From: Congeria kusceri
Taxonomy: Eukaryota; Mollusca; Bivalvia; Myida; Dreissenidae
Reading direction: 5' to 3'
DNA: 64,000 bases
NCBI GenBank assembly: GCA_027627225.1
Contig: CM051025.1
Location: forward strand, 76,409,974-76,473,973
Shown here one piece after another: positions 44,152 to 57,598 of this stretch (position 1 is the stretch's first letter; each line of letters starts with the position of its first letter). A model generated the notes under the pieces. That model searched no databases and had not been told where the DNA came from. It saw only the letters and a list, made by a program, of their open reading frames with translations. A program made the position numbers and the translations under genes.

Positions 44152-45785
44152 TACTTCCCTTGCGTAATCATGAGTGATGTCCCCTGTTCACTTCCGGCGA
44201 CTTTTATTGATTATAAGGCAGAATAAGCGTATTCATATTTACTGGAAAACAAAATATATTTGATTTTCAATCTTAAAATTGTGTTGACGTCGTAAAAATG
44301 AATTTACAACATACGTATATACTATACATCATGTACTTTATGTATCAGTTTAATTTAATTATAATTTTGATTTTTAACAATATTGTCTACTCTTTAAAGA
44401 TTGACAAACAAAATACACAGTACGTTTAACTGTTACTATGCAATAAAACACAAAAATAGCGATTGCAGTATCTAAACAACCTATGCCTTCATCCTATATT
44501 AAGTTTGTATTATAAAATACCATTAATAAATCAAGCCGTTTTAAGTAAAATGATTTTGCTAAGTAACTCGAAGCTAACATTCTTCTGGCGACTAAAATTA
44601 CGAAAATAAGGTACATGTATCATCACAGAAAGTTTTAGCGTAATTCGGATGTTTCTGACATTAACTTGTTATTTTAATGCCATACAGTCACATTTGTGTT
44701 TAACTTAAAGCTATTTTCGTTGCAGATATTCTTGTTGTGTGCTAAATATTATACAGGCTTGAACATGCTTCGTTATAATCTTGAAATATAATTTAACAAA
44801 CAACTATCTTTTTCATTAGTGTTAACACAATATTACAATAACTAAAAATGATGTTACTCCTCATTAAATGTTATAGTTGATCTTGTAATAAAGAGATTAT
44901 TTCTTAATTTCTGTCGGAATCATGGTAAACAAACGAAATTTTATTCTCCTAGCAGCAAATTCCCGTATGTTATAGAAAAAAAAACACACACATGATAAGC
45001 TCTTAAATCAAAATGTACATCACCTTACAATTCTTCATCATTTAAAATTAAATGCTGTGCTATATTATTTCACTCTTTAATTTAAACCAATTTATTAATT
45101 TGAACAAGTTTTAATACTTTTCATTCTGTTCTGTTTTGTTCAAAAAGGTGGTGAAATTTCACAGGGTGATGGGCAAAGAACAACAACGGAGACAACAACA
45201 TTTTAAAATGTGAGATAAACTTTCATTTGAGACGCAAACAATGGAAACAAAGTGTGACGTGTTAGCTGTCTCTGCATGTAAATCTTGATCATCAATGTAT
45301 TACGTAATTGCTTCGGATTAGCGGTATTGTTCTAAGGGCCATTTGATAAGATCCCCGCGGTTTGTGGCTTTGGTATTTTTATGACCCCCTCTTTAGACAG
45401 ATAACTAGGTATCCATTGAGAAATCATGTGTTCATCCGTGATATTTATGTATGGAAAACAACCGTTTAAGACGAGGCAAGGAGACTACATTTTTTTCCAG
45501 ATACCTGTCATACGGATATGTGGCCTAAGTAATGAATTTTAAAACGATACTACATTTAGTTCTAATAAGTCATTTTTGTAACATATATCCTCTATTAATT
45601 TTGTATAATATTTAATCAAAAACATATTGTCACAAATTGGTTGCATTTCTTGATGTTTTTCCCTTATACATAGTCCTTCATTAAAATTTATGAATGTTAA
45701 ATGATCGCTATTGCGTCTCTCTTCTTTACTCACATGTTCATGCTGTTGTTGGTCTACTTATGGATGCAAGGATTCTAATATAACA
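44152..45785. other. Gene-free stretch; possible promoter-like patch
   Basis: No firm gene. On the minus strand about 44160-44205 reads CGCCGGAAGTG..., an ETS-type site upstream of the SUMO-ligase gene; calling it a promoter would be speculation. A 64-codon minus ORF at 45539-45733 has no recognised motif. Confidence 0.35.
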
Positions 45786-45987
45786 ATGAGGCATGTCATG
45801 GGAAATCCGGGCTTAATGCATGTGCGTAAAGTGTTGTCCCAGATCAGCCTGTGCAGTTCTCAGTACAGTGGCTTTATAATGTTCAGAAGAGACTTCCTTG
45901 AAACAGAAAATACCATGCAAGCAGAAAGTGTCGTCCCGGATTAACCTGTGCAGTTGCATTAAGCCCAGTTTTTCCATGACAGGCCTC
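45786..45987 (+). mobile_element. Palindromic MITE-like element, copy 5 (internally deleted)
   Basis: ATGAGGCATGTCATGGGAAA ... TTTTTCCATGACAGGCCT. Shorter than copies 2-4: the right inner hairpin is cut down to CCTGTGCAGTTGCATTAAG. Confidence 0.85.
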
Positions 45988-46194
45988 CGATATAAATCCG
46001 GTGGTCTGCTCAACAAAATTTATAAATTTATTGGTTGATCGAAGGTTTGTTACAAATGACCTTACTTGTTTGTATTAATTGAAGTGTCGCATGCATTTAA
46101 TGATCAAACACCATATAGCAAAACAGGACACCTATGACTTAAAGGGACCTGTTCACAGATTGACGAATTGACAATTTTAAACTATTTGTCACTG

Positions 46195-47001
46195 CAGGCC
46201 TTTTTCTGACCTTTTTGTGAAAAAAGTACCTTGGTTAAATTGGGAAATTCACGACGTAAACTTTTCATGATTGGGAAAAATTCTTATCCCTAAATCATAA
46301 GTATAATGATGAAATTTACAGTTTTAAACCAATAAATAAGAATTTAACAGCACTAATAATTTAACTAAAAATTGTGATAAATACCTAACCAAGCTATGCA
46401 ACCTTGAGTAAGTAATCATATGCATGTCTCATTTCCTTCAAGTTTGTGTATCTTTCTACAAATTCATCACCAAATATAACCAACTTCACCAAAATAAAAT
46501 TGTGGGATCTACAGTCTACATAATTTAGTTTTAATGATGTGTTAATAAACATCGTGTAGTACTTACACTACGTAGGTCGCAAAAATATGTGATAACTTAA
46601 AAAGAAATCTTTACCTCCTTATATTTAAATCCTTCCTTTAACTGACACATCCACTTGTGTAAATACCAAAATATTTACCCATAATTCATGTTAAATTTCA
46701 TCATGTTAGTGGACAAACAAATCGTTTTTGTTTGTGTTACCCATTTTATTACAAGGCTATTAGAGTGTTCTCCCCTTGTAAACAATGTCAACGATAAAAT
46801 TAGATGATATCCAAATGTAAAGTCAGTGTGACAAAATCTGCTGTAAAGAATTGAAAAATCGTATTTTCACTTTCATTTTGGAAAAAATAAAGATTTTTTA
46901 AAGTTGGACATTTTTGGGTCAGAATTGGGGAAAATTAAACATATATGGCATTGGGAACGGGTCTGACTATCGGACCCGTGAGAGCAGTAGAAAAAGGCCT
47001 G
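46195..47001 (-). mobile_element. CAGGCC-ended DNA element, copy 2 (807 bp, inverted)
   Basis: Same 11-bp termini as copy 1, flanked by CACTG at 46190-46194 and 47002-47006. Interior is the reverse complement of copy 1 with scattered differences (e.g. ACGGGTCTGACTATCGGACCC). Inserted in a dispersed sequence beginning AAAGGGACCTGTTCACAG. Confidence 0.85.
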
Positions 47002-47239
47002 CACTGATTCCAAAAATAAAAGAACAGTGTATACAAGGCAATATAACACTACGGACCTAGAAATATACTGTAAAAACCATTTCGTTTATGAGTAATCATC
47101 ATTTGAAATTGATAAAATAATAAAGCATTTGTAACGCTAAACTATGGAATAATTTGGAGTGTTTTTGTTGTTTTGTTGAAACTGTTGGCATCACGTGGAA
47201 CTCTTACATAATATAAATAATGCAGGGTGAAATATAGAA

Positions 47240-47314
47240 GTCAGAATGGCCGAGTCAGGTTAAGGCGATAGCCTTTACATCCAGAGGTCCCGGGTTCGAA
47301 CCCTGGTGAGACCA
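47240..47314 (+). tRNA. tRNA-like sequence (Leu/Ser-type 5' half), probably a pseudogene
   Basis: A-box-like TGGCCGAGTCAGGTTAAGG and B-box GGTTCGAACC; the T stem-loop CCGGG-TTCGAAC-CCTGG pairs; a run of nine T at 47316-47324 could end Pol III transcription. The acceptor strands do not pair (GTCAGAA against TGAGACC) and no good anticodon stem forms, so a functional tRNA is unlikely; a tRNA-derived relic or SINE head fits better. Confidence 0.4.
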
Positions 47315-47329
47315 ATTTTTTTTTCTAAA

Positions 47330-49121
47330 TACTTTTCTTGTTATTATACTTGAGTCTCGGTTTGCAATGTGAGGGGTTGCGAATTAGAAAATCAGTCCTA
47401 AAACACTTGCTTGATTGTAACTTCGCGCACCTGCTACTTACAGAATTTTGCAGTTGTTTTATGCATGTATTCGGTCTGTAAAAAAATGAGGTCTTGTAAA
47501 TTTTTCTATTTTGTACCACCTACAGTCCTGTAAAAAGTTGCCCAGTTTGGATTTGACACCATGTATGATCATATTTAGTTTTGTTTAATTTGTTAAATGA
47601 GTTGGTAAGATAAATGAATAAATGTCTGCATTTTGTCCTCATCTTTCAATACAGTACCGTGTATATGAAAGAGTTTTTATTGGATGCTGGTCATAATTAT
47701 TAAAATAAGTGAATATGGCATGTCATTATTCCACTTTTAGTTTAAAGCAATTCACATTATTGCAAAATTGTGGTACCCGACCGCTGAAATATTCGGGGCG
47801 AAACCTCTCTGGTCCAAACCAATATTGATGTGAAACGTCCCAGGGCGAAACGTGCTTTGGGACAAATGGTCCCAGATTCCTACCTACCCATATCTAAAAT
47901 TCTGGGTAGGGTTTACGCCAAACGGTTGAAACCAACAATTTACTTTAAAGGGCTTTCCCTTGACCCGAGCTCCCGGGTTTTGACGCGTGGAAATTTCAAA
48001 ATACGCGTGTTTGACTCAATGGTAATTACTTCATGCATCACTTTTGACCCGGGGCAATTTCAGGACTTGCGTCAAAAAGTATAACTCGGCCGGCTGAATA
48101 TACTAATCAGTCGAACAGCAATGTCAAAGTTGATAAAACACTCTGCGATTATTGGTAGGAGGCGTAGTCAATCTTTAAATAGACGCTGTCCATGATCAGA
48201 GGTCAAGTTATTGCCTAGCTCCGCCCATGAGGCGGAGTTTTGTCGCTCAGAATAATATATACTGACCAATTAAAACGCATAGTTATATACGCTACCAATA
48301 ACGTGAGCACTTGATCCATCTGTGTAATTTACATGTATCCACACTGTAGTTAATATACATGAGTCTGTTAGAGTATGTTTATTCCGGACTATTTAACGTT
48401 TAAAACACAATTTACTCACTGCTTCCATTGTTGATAATATCCACATTCAGATTAGTTCCTTAATATAAAGGCATTGTTTTAAATTACTTTCTTTTATATT
48501 TCAGATAAAATTAATAATATATTTCCAAAATTTGAAATCCGATTCCAGCGAAAATTCTGACCGTTACGTAACATTTCATATATCCGAAATATCCACCATT
48601 CAATTTTAGTGTTCCAGTGTCATAAACACATTTTTTAATATGTGTGTATTTCATGTAAATCCTTAGTTTTTTAGAAAAGTGCGCGAAAATTATGCTGAAA
48701 CAAACGACGTCACGTTTCACACATGGAAACGCGCGTGTATTGACCATGTGCTTTACCAAATATATACATGTCAACTGGGAATGAAAACTGCGTAGTGCAA
48801 GAACTTTGAAGTCTTTTCTTTTTGTATAAAACTTTCGTAGTGCAACAACTTTGCGATCTTTAGAATTTGAACAAATATTTTATTGCAGTGTATTAATATA
48901 CTTTTTAACAGTAAAACAATATTTGCAGACCGTAACTACGCACATTTTTATTTGGGGGGGGGATAAAGCCTACGTTTTAGTGTTGTACATGATATGCGAT
49001 TTCTAAAAAAAAAAATCGGTGGTATTTTTAGTATGTAAAGAATATGCTAAAATTGTCTTAACAATTATAACAAAAATAATAATAAATAATAGATCTAATA
49101 ATAATATTAATAGATCTTATA
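47330..49121. other. Gene-free stretch
   Basis: No coding islands found. GGGCGAAAC recurs around 47797-47850, and GCTCCGCCCATGAGGCGGAG forms a hairpin at about 48219-48238. Confidence 0.45.
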
Positions 49122-51502
49122 ATACATACATGCCATACGTCCGGTCTCGCCGGGATTGTCCCGGCGTCCCACTCAGATGCATTTTGTCCCGGTCAACCAC
49201 AAAAATCGATGTTAGTGTGCTTTATTGGGTCAACAATTAACTTGTTAATCGTTAATCTCTTAATTGGTCCCTATGATAACAATGCCCGTCAGTCGCGTGT
49301 CAAAGAGGAGCAGTAATTATTGTCCAGTTTGGTCCGGATTTTCGCGCCAACAATGCTAGTCATTGCGAAAAAAAATTACCCAACAGGGATCTCGGAAACG
49401 CAAAATGAAGCGTATTTGGACGCATATTTTTTCAAAAGGACGCATGTCAAACCCATGCCAAGAGTCCTTGGAACGCATGCTTTTTGGCTTACTGTGTATA
49501 CCCTGTTACTTAACACATATACATGAGTGCCTGCAGTAAACTCGGCAGTAGTCGCGATAAAATCAATATCGGCCCCAGTACACACTGCAGCTGTCAAAGT
49601 CTAGTCCTTTAGCTCCGCCCACAGCAGTCCCTTAGCTCCGCCCACATCATTCCAGACAGTTACTGTGAATTTTCATTGGTAAATTACATTTGTCACTCAT
49701 TGCTGTGCTTTAATGCACAAGTCAATTAGAATGTGTGAAATCGCCGAAATGTGTCAAAAGGCGTCCTCAATAAAGAACAGTTTTGAACATATTTGACAAC
49801 TTGAAACAAACAACATTGTTAAAATGAGTGAAAAACAGCTTCAGCTGATTTCATTAATCTATATTGCAAATCCAATTTCATAAATAACAACTAAAACTCA
49901 GTAATACGGTGATAGAAGTTTTGTTCTGACAGAAATTTTCTACGAAAATCCAGGGCTGAATTTTGACAGGAATATAAAAGCATCAATCAATAATCATACA
50001 TAAAGAAACTTTCTAGTATAGATAACACCTATGACAAGACATAAATTAACAATACTAGCGGTAATTAAAGTACAACATTTTGCAACATCACATATTTTCG
50101 CGACCTCGCGAAAATTTTCGTCCAGAATTTTACAGGTCACAAACATTTGTAAAACACATACTTTGGTGCTTAATATCACCAATAATTGCTCCTCTTTGCA
50201 TTTTTGTGTTGTAAACATGTTTCACAATTACTCTACTTGACAGTTACTTATGCTTTACTGTAATCACCGCATCATAACATTTTACTAGGCCTACACATTA
50301 CAAATCAGTCAACAAGTTTAGACCATCAATTGCTAATTGTCCAGAATTTACCTGTTTTAAAATTAATTATTGGTACAAAAATATTGTTTTATAAGACATG
50401 ATTAAGTTTTATATATTATCATTATAATTACATAACCCAATAAAAATAACATAAAGAATAATAATAATTATTATTTATTATCATGATTATTATTTTATTT
50501 ATAACTGTCATATATTGTATAAATTGTAAAAATTCCATTCAGTTTCGCTCGTCACATACTTAAATTTTATTTCTTTTCTATTTGGGACTCCTACTTTTTG
50601 GGGGGAAGGAGTTCCAGGACTCCTATTTTAAAATCCTAGTGAGATCCTTGACCCAACTCGCGCAACATCAGAGTGTTACAGTTTGACGTCATTAGCTAAT
50701 ATCGTGCATGCTATCCATGGCAACGTCTTTTCTCGGCTGTCGCTCTGATTAGCAGCCAAATTACAGCAATGGGTCGTGAAAAACAGGCTACACGTGGAGG
50801 TCGTTTACACTAACTTTATGTCATAAATCAATACTAGCCTATCTGAACGACAATAAAATTATCGATGCTGCGTAACTGCTTGTTATTGTTAAGGAAATGT
50901 TTATGATGACAAAAGACCAAGTAACAATATGTACTGCCCATCATTCGAGATACCAATACCCAATTTAGTTGTTTCGCACTACGAAAGTTGTATACAAAAG
51001 TAAAGATTTCACAATTCTTTGCGCTACACAATTTTTATATTGCGGTCAGTACACCCACGCTTTCCATGCGGATGACGTGGCGTTGTACATATCGGCATAA
51101 TTTTCCCGCGCTTTTCTAGCAGAACACAGAGTTTACCTGCAATGCATGTGCATCTTAACTATGAATAGAACTTGTGTGTATGTCCTGTGAACAGTAAAAT
51201 TCAGATAGGCGTTTTGGATTACGATTTTATTAAATTTATAATTATATATATAATATATACATGTATTATATTTTATTACACGCATTTTCATACGTGATGT
51301 TATAATTACTATATAGTTGAAAATAATTGTTACACATTATAGACAACAATAAAAACCATCGTTGTGAGTAAATTACGTTATCTTTTGTTTGTCGTGAAAA
51401 TAGGCTAGTGTATACATAGGTGTCCCGCTCAAATGTCAAATGTCCCGGCGATTTTTTGTCAATGTCCCGTTTTGGCCAGAAAAATTTATGGCATGTATGT
51501 AT
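49122..51502. mobile_element. 2.4-kb DNA element with 16-bp perfect terminal inverted repeats
   Basis: ATACATACATGCCATA at 49122-49137 is exactly inverted at 51487-51502. Subterminal sequence is also inverted and GTCCCGG-rich (GCCGGGATTGTCCCGGCG at about 49149; TGTCCCGGCG at about 51439). Both flanks are AAT-rich, so a duplication cannot be read. No transposase ORF. Confidence 0.7.
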
Positions 51503-52182
51503 AATAATAATAATACAACAATAAGAAAAAAATAAAATAATTTACAAAAAAATAAGTTAATAAAAAAATAATAATTAATAAAAAACAATAATATTATCAA
51601 ATTATAAAATAAAAATAATAAATACAAATAAAAAAAAGGAAAACGAATGGAAACTACCCACAAAGCATTGACTCTTGAAGGTTTGTATCTGAATCTTGGC
51701 GAATTTGATTTTGACTCTTGAAAATGTGACCCCAACTGGGCCCAAGAGTCCTTGACTCTTGAAAGACTTGAAATTCAAAGTCTAAGGAAAGCCCTGCTTA
51801 TGTATACATTGTTTTCATTACAATATCCACCAATATGTTGTTACTACTAGAAGAAAATATATTAAGGGAGTAAGTATTGTTTTAATATGTGTCTATATTT
51901 CTGCGAAATACCGTCGTCTTTAAATGGTTACCTAAAAATAAATTCAGCAAAATCGCTGTTCACTTTTGTAATCAAATTTTAATGGCCCGACTTACCGTGC
52001 TGTTAAAATATAATAACCTATCGACTAATTCTGCAAAGAAGTAGTTTATATAAAAAAAATGAGCAGTGTGTACTAACATGCGGAATACCTGTTTTGTTTC
52101 TCGATAATTTATTAACGAGGCGAAGATGTTTTCAAACAGAGCGCCATGACATTTTACGGTTACACGCATCGGTTACACCCAA
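51503..52182. other. Gene-free stretch
   Basis: AAT/TAA-rich to about 51630, then TTGACTCTTGAA repeated three times around 51667-51765; otherwise nothing recognised. Confidence 0.5.
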
Positions 52183-52410
52183 CTATTAAGGGGAAACACT
52201 GATTTCCATAGATGAGACGGCAATAGTCGAGCTGTTTACTGTGGCCATAAATAGCGTCTGAATTGGCCATGGTTAGCGTCTGAATTCCGATCTCAAACCA
52301 CTAAATTACACAATGATCTGGAATAAGAATATTTTATATTAAATGTATGAATAAATTCAATTATAACAATAAGCAATAGGCGCATTAACATTATTTATTT
52401 ATTTATTAAC

Positions 52411-55013
52411 AGCCAGTGACCTATGTCCACAGTAAAAAGCGATTTTTATGTAAAATTGTGCACATCCAGTGACCAATGGCCGCAGACATTATCGATCTCT
52501 ATAAACAATAGACGCATTTCAAGTATATGAGAATATATGCATATCAAGTCACCTACAGCCACAGTAAAGGATGATTTCTATGAGGATAAAGTGGCCTATA
52601 GCCACAGCGAATGGCGATTTCTATTAGAATGTACGCATATGAAGTGACCTATGGCCACAGCAAATGGCGATTTCTATCAATATATACGTAAATAAAGTGG
52701 CCCATGACCAGAGCAAATGGCGATTTCTATGTGAATATACGCATCTCATGTCCACAGTACAGGACGATTTCTATTTGAATATAGGCACATACAGTGACCT
52801 ATGGCCTCAATAAAGGACGATTTCTATGTGAATATACGCATCTCAAGTCAGCTATGGCCTCAGTAAAGGACGATTTCTACGTGAATATACGCATATAAAG
52901 TAACATATGGCCACAGTAAATAGCAATTTTTATGACAATATACGCACATCCAGAGGCCTTCGGCCACAGTAAATAGCCATTTATATAATAATATACGCAC
53001 ATTCAGTGGCCTATGGCCACAGTAAATGACCATTTCTATGTGAATATACGCACATCCAGTGACCTATGGCCACAGTAAATGGCCATTTCTACAATAATAT
53101 ACATACAAGTATTAGATACACATCCAGTGACCTATCGCCACAGACAATGGCCATTTATATATACGTAAATAAAGTGGCCCATTACCAGAGCAAATGGCGA
53201 TTTCTATGTGAATATACGCATCTCAAGTCACAAACGGCCACAATTATAATGGATGATTTCTATGTGAATATACGCATATAAAGTGACCTATGGCCACAGT
53301 AAAGGACGATTTCTATGTGAATACACGCATCTCAAATCACATATGGCCACAGTAAAGGACGATTCTATGTGAATATACGCATATAAAGTGACCTATGGCC
53401 ACAGTAAATGGCCATTTTTATGATAAAATACGCACATACAGTGACCTATGGCTACAGTAAATGGCCATTTCTATGACAATATAGGCACATCCAGTGGCCT
53501 GTTGCCACAGAAAATGGCCATATATATGTGAATATACGCATATCCAGTGGCCTTTGGCCACAGTAAATAGCCATTTATATAATAATATACGCACATCCAG
53601 TGGCCTATGGCCACAGTAAATGGCCATTTCTATGATCATATACGGACATCCAGTGGCCTATGGCCACAGTAAATTGCCATTTCTATGACAATATACGCAC
53701 ATCCAGTGGCCCTATGGCCACAATAAATGGCCATTTCTATTTGAATATACGCACACCCAGTGACCTACGGCCACAAATGGCGATTTCTATTAGAATGTAC
53801 GCATATGAAGTGACCTATGGCTACAGCTAATGGCGATTTCTATCAGAATATACGTAAATAAAGTGGCCCATGACCAGAGCAAATGGCTCTGTGTTTTTTA
53901 TGTGAATATATTACGCATCTCAAATCACCTATGGCCACAGTAAAGGAAGATTTCTATGTGAATATACGCATATAAAGTGACGATTTGTATGTGAATATAC
54001 GCATCTCAAGTCACCTATGGCCTAAGCAAACGACGATTTCTATGTAAATATACGCATATAAAGTAACCTATGGCCACAGTAAATGGCCATTTTTATGATA
54101 ATATACGCACATACAGTGACCTATGATCACAGTAAATGGCCTTTTCTATGACAATATACGCACATCCAGTGGCCTATGGCCACAGTAAAAGGCCATTTCT
54201 GTAATAATATACGCAGATCCAGTGGCCTATGGCCACAGTAAATGGCAATTTCTATGACAATATACGCACATCCAGTGGCCTATGGCAACAGTAAATGGCC
54301 ATTTCTATGTGAATATACGCACATTCAGTGACCTATGGCCACAGTAAATGGCCATTTCTATAATAATATACATATAATACACACATCCAGTGACCTATGG
54401 CCACAGACAATGGCCATTTCTGTAACAATAGGCGCATTTCAAGTGACATATGCCCACAGGTAATCGGGATTTATATGAGAATATACGCATATCAAGTCAC
54501 CTACGGCCACAGTAAAGGACGATTTCTATGAGAATAAAGTGGGCTATGGCCACAGCAAATGGCGATTTCTATTAGAATGAACGCATATGAAGTACCTATG
54601 GCCACAGCAAATGGCGATTTCTATCAGAATATACGTAAATGAAGTGGCCCATGACCAGACTAAATGGCGATTTCTATGTGAATATACGCATCTCAAGTCA
54701 CATACGGCTACAGTAAAGGACGATTTCTATGTGAATATACGCATATAAAGTGACCTATGGCCACAGTAAAGGACGATTTCTATGTGAATACACGCATCTC
54801 AAGTCACCTATGGCCACAGTAAAGGACGATTTCTATGTGAATAGACGCATATAAAGTGACCTATGGCCACAGTAAATGGCCATTTTATGATAAAATACGC
54901 ACATACAGTGACCTATGGCCACAGTAAATGGCCATTTCTATGTGAATATACACACATCCAGTGGCCTATGGCACAGTAAATGGCCATTTCTATAATAATA
55001 TACGCACATCCAG
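52411..55013 (+). repeat. 53-bp satellite array, left arm (~49 monomers)
   Basis: Monomer TATGGCCACAGTAAATGGCC + ATTTCTATGATAATATACGC + ACATCCAGTGGCC; the spacing measured at 53601-53654 is 53. Variant monomers (GACGATTTCTATGTGAATAT, GCGATTTCTATCAGAATATA) recur in groups, suggesting higher-order units. Monomers hold the palindromes AAATGGCCATTT and GGCC(AT)AGGCC. Confidence 0.95.
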
Positions 55014-55110
55014 TGGCATATCCTATGAAGAGGCTAATGCTTCGTTGACATATACCGAAGGAATGAAAACCTTACTGAAAGCACTTGCCGATGGACTGAA
55101 CACATGTTAG
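55014..55110 (+). CDS. Terminal-exon-like coding piece, plus strand
   Basis: The last satellite monomer ends ...CACATCCAG, a usable acceptor; from 55014 one base and then codons give GISYEEANASLTYTEGMKTL and LKALADGLNTC before TAG at 55108-55110. AATAAA follows at 55213-55218. The peptide looks coding but I recognise no family. Upstream exons were not found; the array would be its intron. Confidence 0.4.
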
Positions 55111-57598
55111 TTCATGTTATGTACTTTATAAAATGTAACAATTAATTACTTGCCACTTTGCTACCATGCGATGTATATGTGATAACTGCTTTTTTTCACT
55201 CTATTTTCAGACAATAAACTTATCATATTCAATTATCCAAGAACAAAATGATAACAACTGTAAAAAGATGAAGACAAAGCATGAATTACAAGGTCAGAGT
55301 CTCCGAAACTTCTTACTTACAGTACTGGTAGACATGAATCAGTTGTGAATTAATGTGGCACTTATACATGAGCTTACTTTTTATACATTTCACTGTGGGA
55401 CAAAGCACAGTTTCCTAAGGTACATAGAGTTAAGAACCAACATTATAGTGTATATTTGTATACATTTGTTTTATGCTCACATGCTTCAATGGTGCGCTGT
55501 TCAACCTTTAAATGAGCAGCCACAAAAATCGTGAATTTGAGAAATAGTGTTGGATGTTTACTGTGAAATATTATATGTTCATACTCCTAACAGTTTAAAA
55601 ATACATGTATGACATTATTTTTGTATATGATCGTATTAGTTATTACAACTATTACTTATTTTTATTGTCTGCTTTATTTAGTTACATGCAACATCAACAT
55701 ATAGAAGTATATTTTCTATACATTTTAATAATTGATAATATGACAAGTTATTTATGTAACTGTATACGTTCTTAATTGCATTATTATTATTGTTGAAAAT
55801 GTCTATATATTTCTATATTATTATTACATAATACATACTGCACTGTCTGTTTATTCATAACAGATCAGTCGTTTTGTACAACAATATATTGCATTAATAC
55901 GCTCATGTTTTGGTGTTTGTATATAGGAAAAAAAATGACACTGCATAATAACCTATTGAATTAATTTGAAGTATATATAAGACAATGACAGACAGATGTT
56001 TGTGTGGTTTTTAGTAATTTATTTACCGTGCAACAATAGACTGGGGAACTAATAGAGTAAGTAAATTGCTATCAACCATGATAATGCATACAATATTTTG
56101 TTTTACATTATTGTATTCAAACGTGTTTTAAATTATGTTAGTTTTTTTTCCGGAGAGCCTAGCGGTTTGTTTGTTCTCATCTAAGTAACAGGAACAATAT
56201 ATTAACTACGTAACTTGTTTTATTACATTGGAAGCCTAAAATACTCTACACATATATGCAAACTATGCATAAAATAATAACTTAAGTAAGAGTTTTATAA
56301 ATTATTATGTTGACAGTTACATATATGTAAGATATGAACTATGTTTATGGTCTCTATGACTATCCCTTTGACCTACTAAAACAATTATCTATTTTTGTTT
56401 ATTATTCAAACCTTTTCAATAACATTTTTGTTGTTAATGAGGTAATTAAGCTCACCTGAGCCAAATTGCGTAAGGGTGAGATATAGTGGTCATCACTGTC
56501 GGGCGTTCATTGTTCGTCGTCCGTCGTCATTTAAATTATTTTAACAACTTGAACAATAATCGTCCAGGTTTTTATCCATGAATCTGAAAGCTGCTTCCCA
56601 TCCGCATGTCTGAACATTGAAAGGGTATGTTACAAATTGTCAGACATCATATAGGCATATTGGTCCGCTCATGCGAGTACAAGTATATGTACTCGTATGA
56701 GCGGATCAGACACGGTATATGTTTTTGTTTAAAACACTTTATATTTTCTTTGCTTTTGGTTTTCTTATATGTCTTGCCACAGTCTTGTTATGATCTCACT
56801 TAATGTCGATTACTGATTATAGTTAGAGAGAAAATGTTATTTTTTATGTAAGGGGAGACAACCAAATAGTAAGCGGAGATAACCAAATATTGGCTACAAA
56901 TAGTTAGTTGTTGGTGAACTTGATTTATACTTACGTCAGCGACCACGAACACTTTGACCATCTTGTTTAGATACATTAATCTGTATCAACTGGGTACGCT
57001 ATTATCACACAGTATGCAACACATTTTAACCAGAGAGACATACCTATTTTGATATTTTTTGCAGCAATAATGATATGTATGTTAATATTGATATGTATAT
57101 ATATTTCAAATATATCAATGATCAATGCTTTGGTACAAAAAATGCATACTAGTCAAAGGATGTTGAACTTAAATTAAAATCGGATGCAGTTCTATTGGAT
57201 TAAAACCTGAATAATCATTGCTTTCCTTCTTTTCGTTTTAGCCCAACATGTATGATAGAGTCTGCTAAGTGAACATTAACTTGTTTAAGAACCCCTGACT
57301 GTATAATCGTATTTCCTGTGCACAAAATATATCTAATCGACATGAACTTGTAAATAATTGAATATATTGGTATGTTGGCATTGAATCTGATCACAGTTTA
57401 CTCAATACCCACTGGAGTGTATTCCGATATTCACACATACAACACTATGTACTGTTGATATTGATAACTGGGTATGGAAGTAATAAGCAAACAGACGTCG
57501 AAGGGTGTTTTAAAAAATCACAGAACAAACAAGAACTTCTTGTGATATTTTAATGTGATAGCGCATTTTGTTTTCACGATAAAAGCAAAATCAAATGC
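55111..57598. other. Core of the giant element between the two coding pieces
   Basis: AT-rich. 56450-56640 is a pearl-type tail in reverse (AGCTCACCTGAGCC ... CGTCGTCCGTCGTC). 56664-56705 is a hairpin with 18-bp arms and one mismatch. No long ORF. Confidence 0.5.

Noticed and set aside
45539..45733. 64-codon minus ORF (start MSKEERRNSDHL)
   Set aside because: Some coding-like look but no domain, no splice partners and no polyadenylation context; not enough to call.
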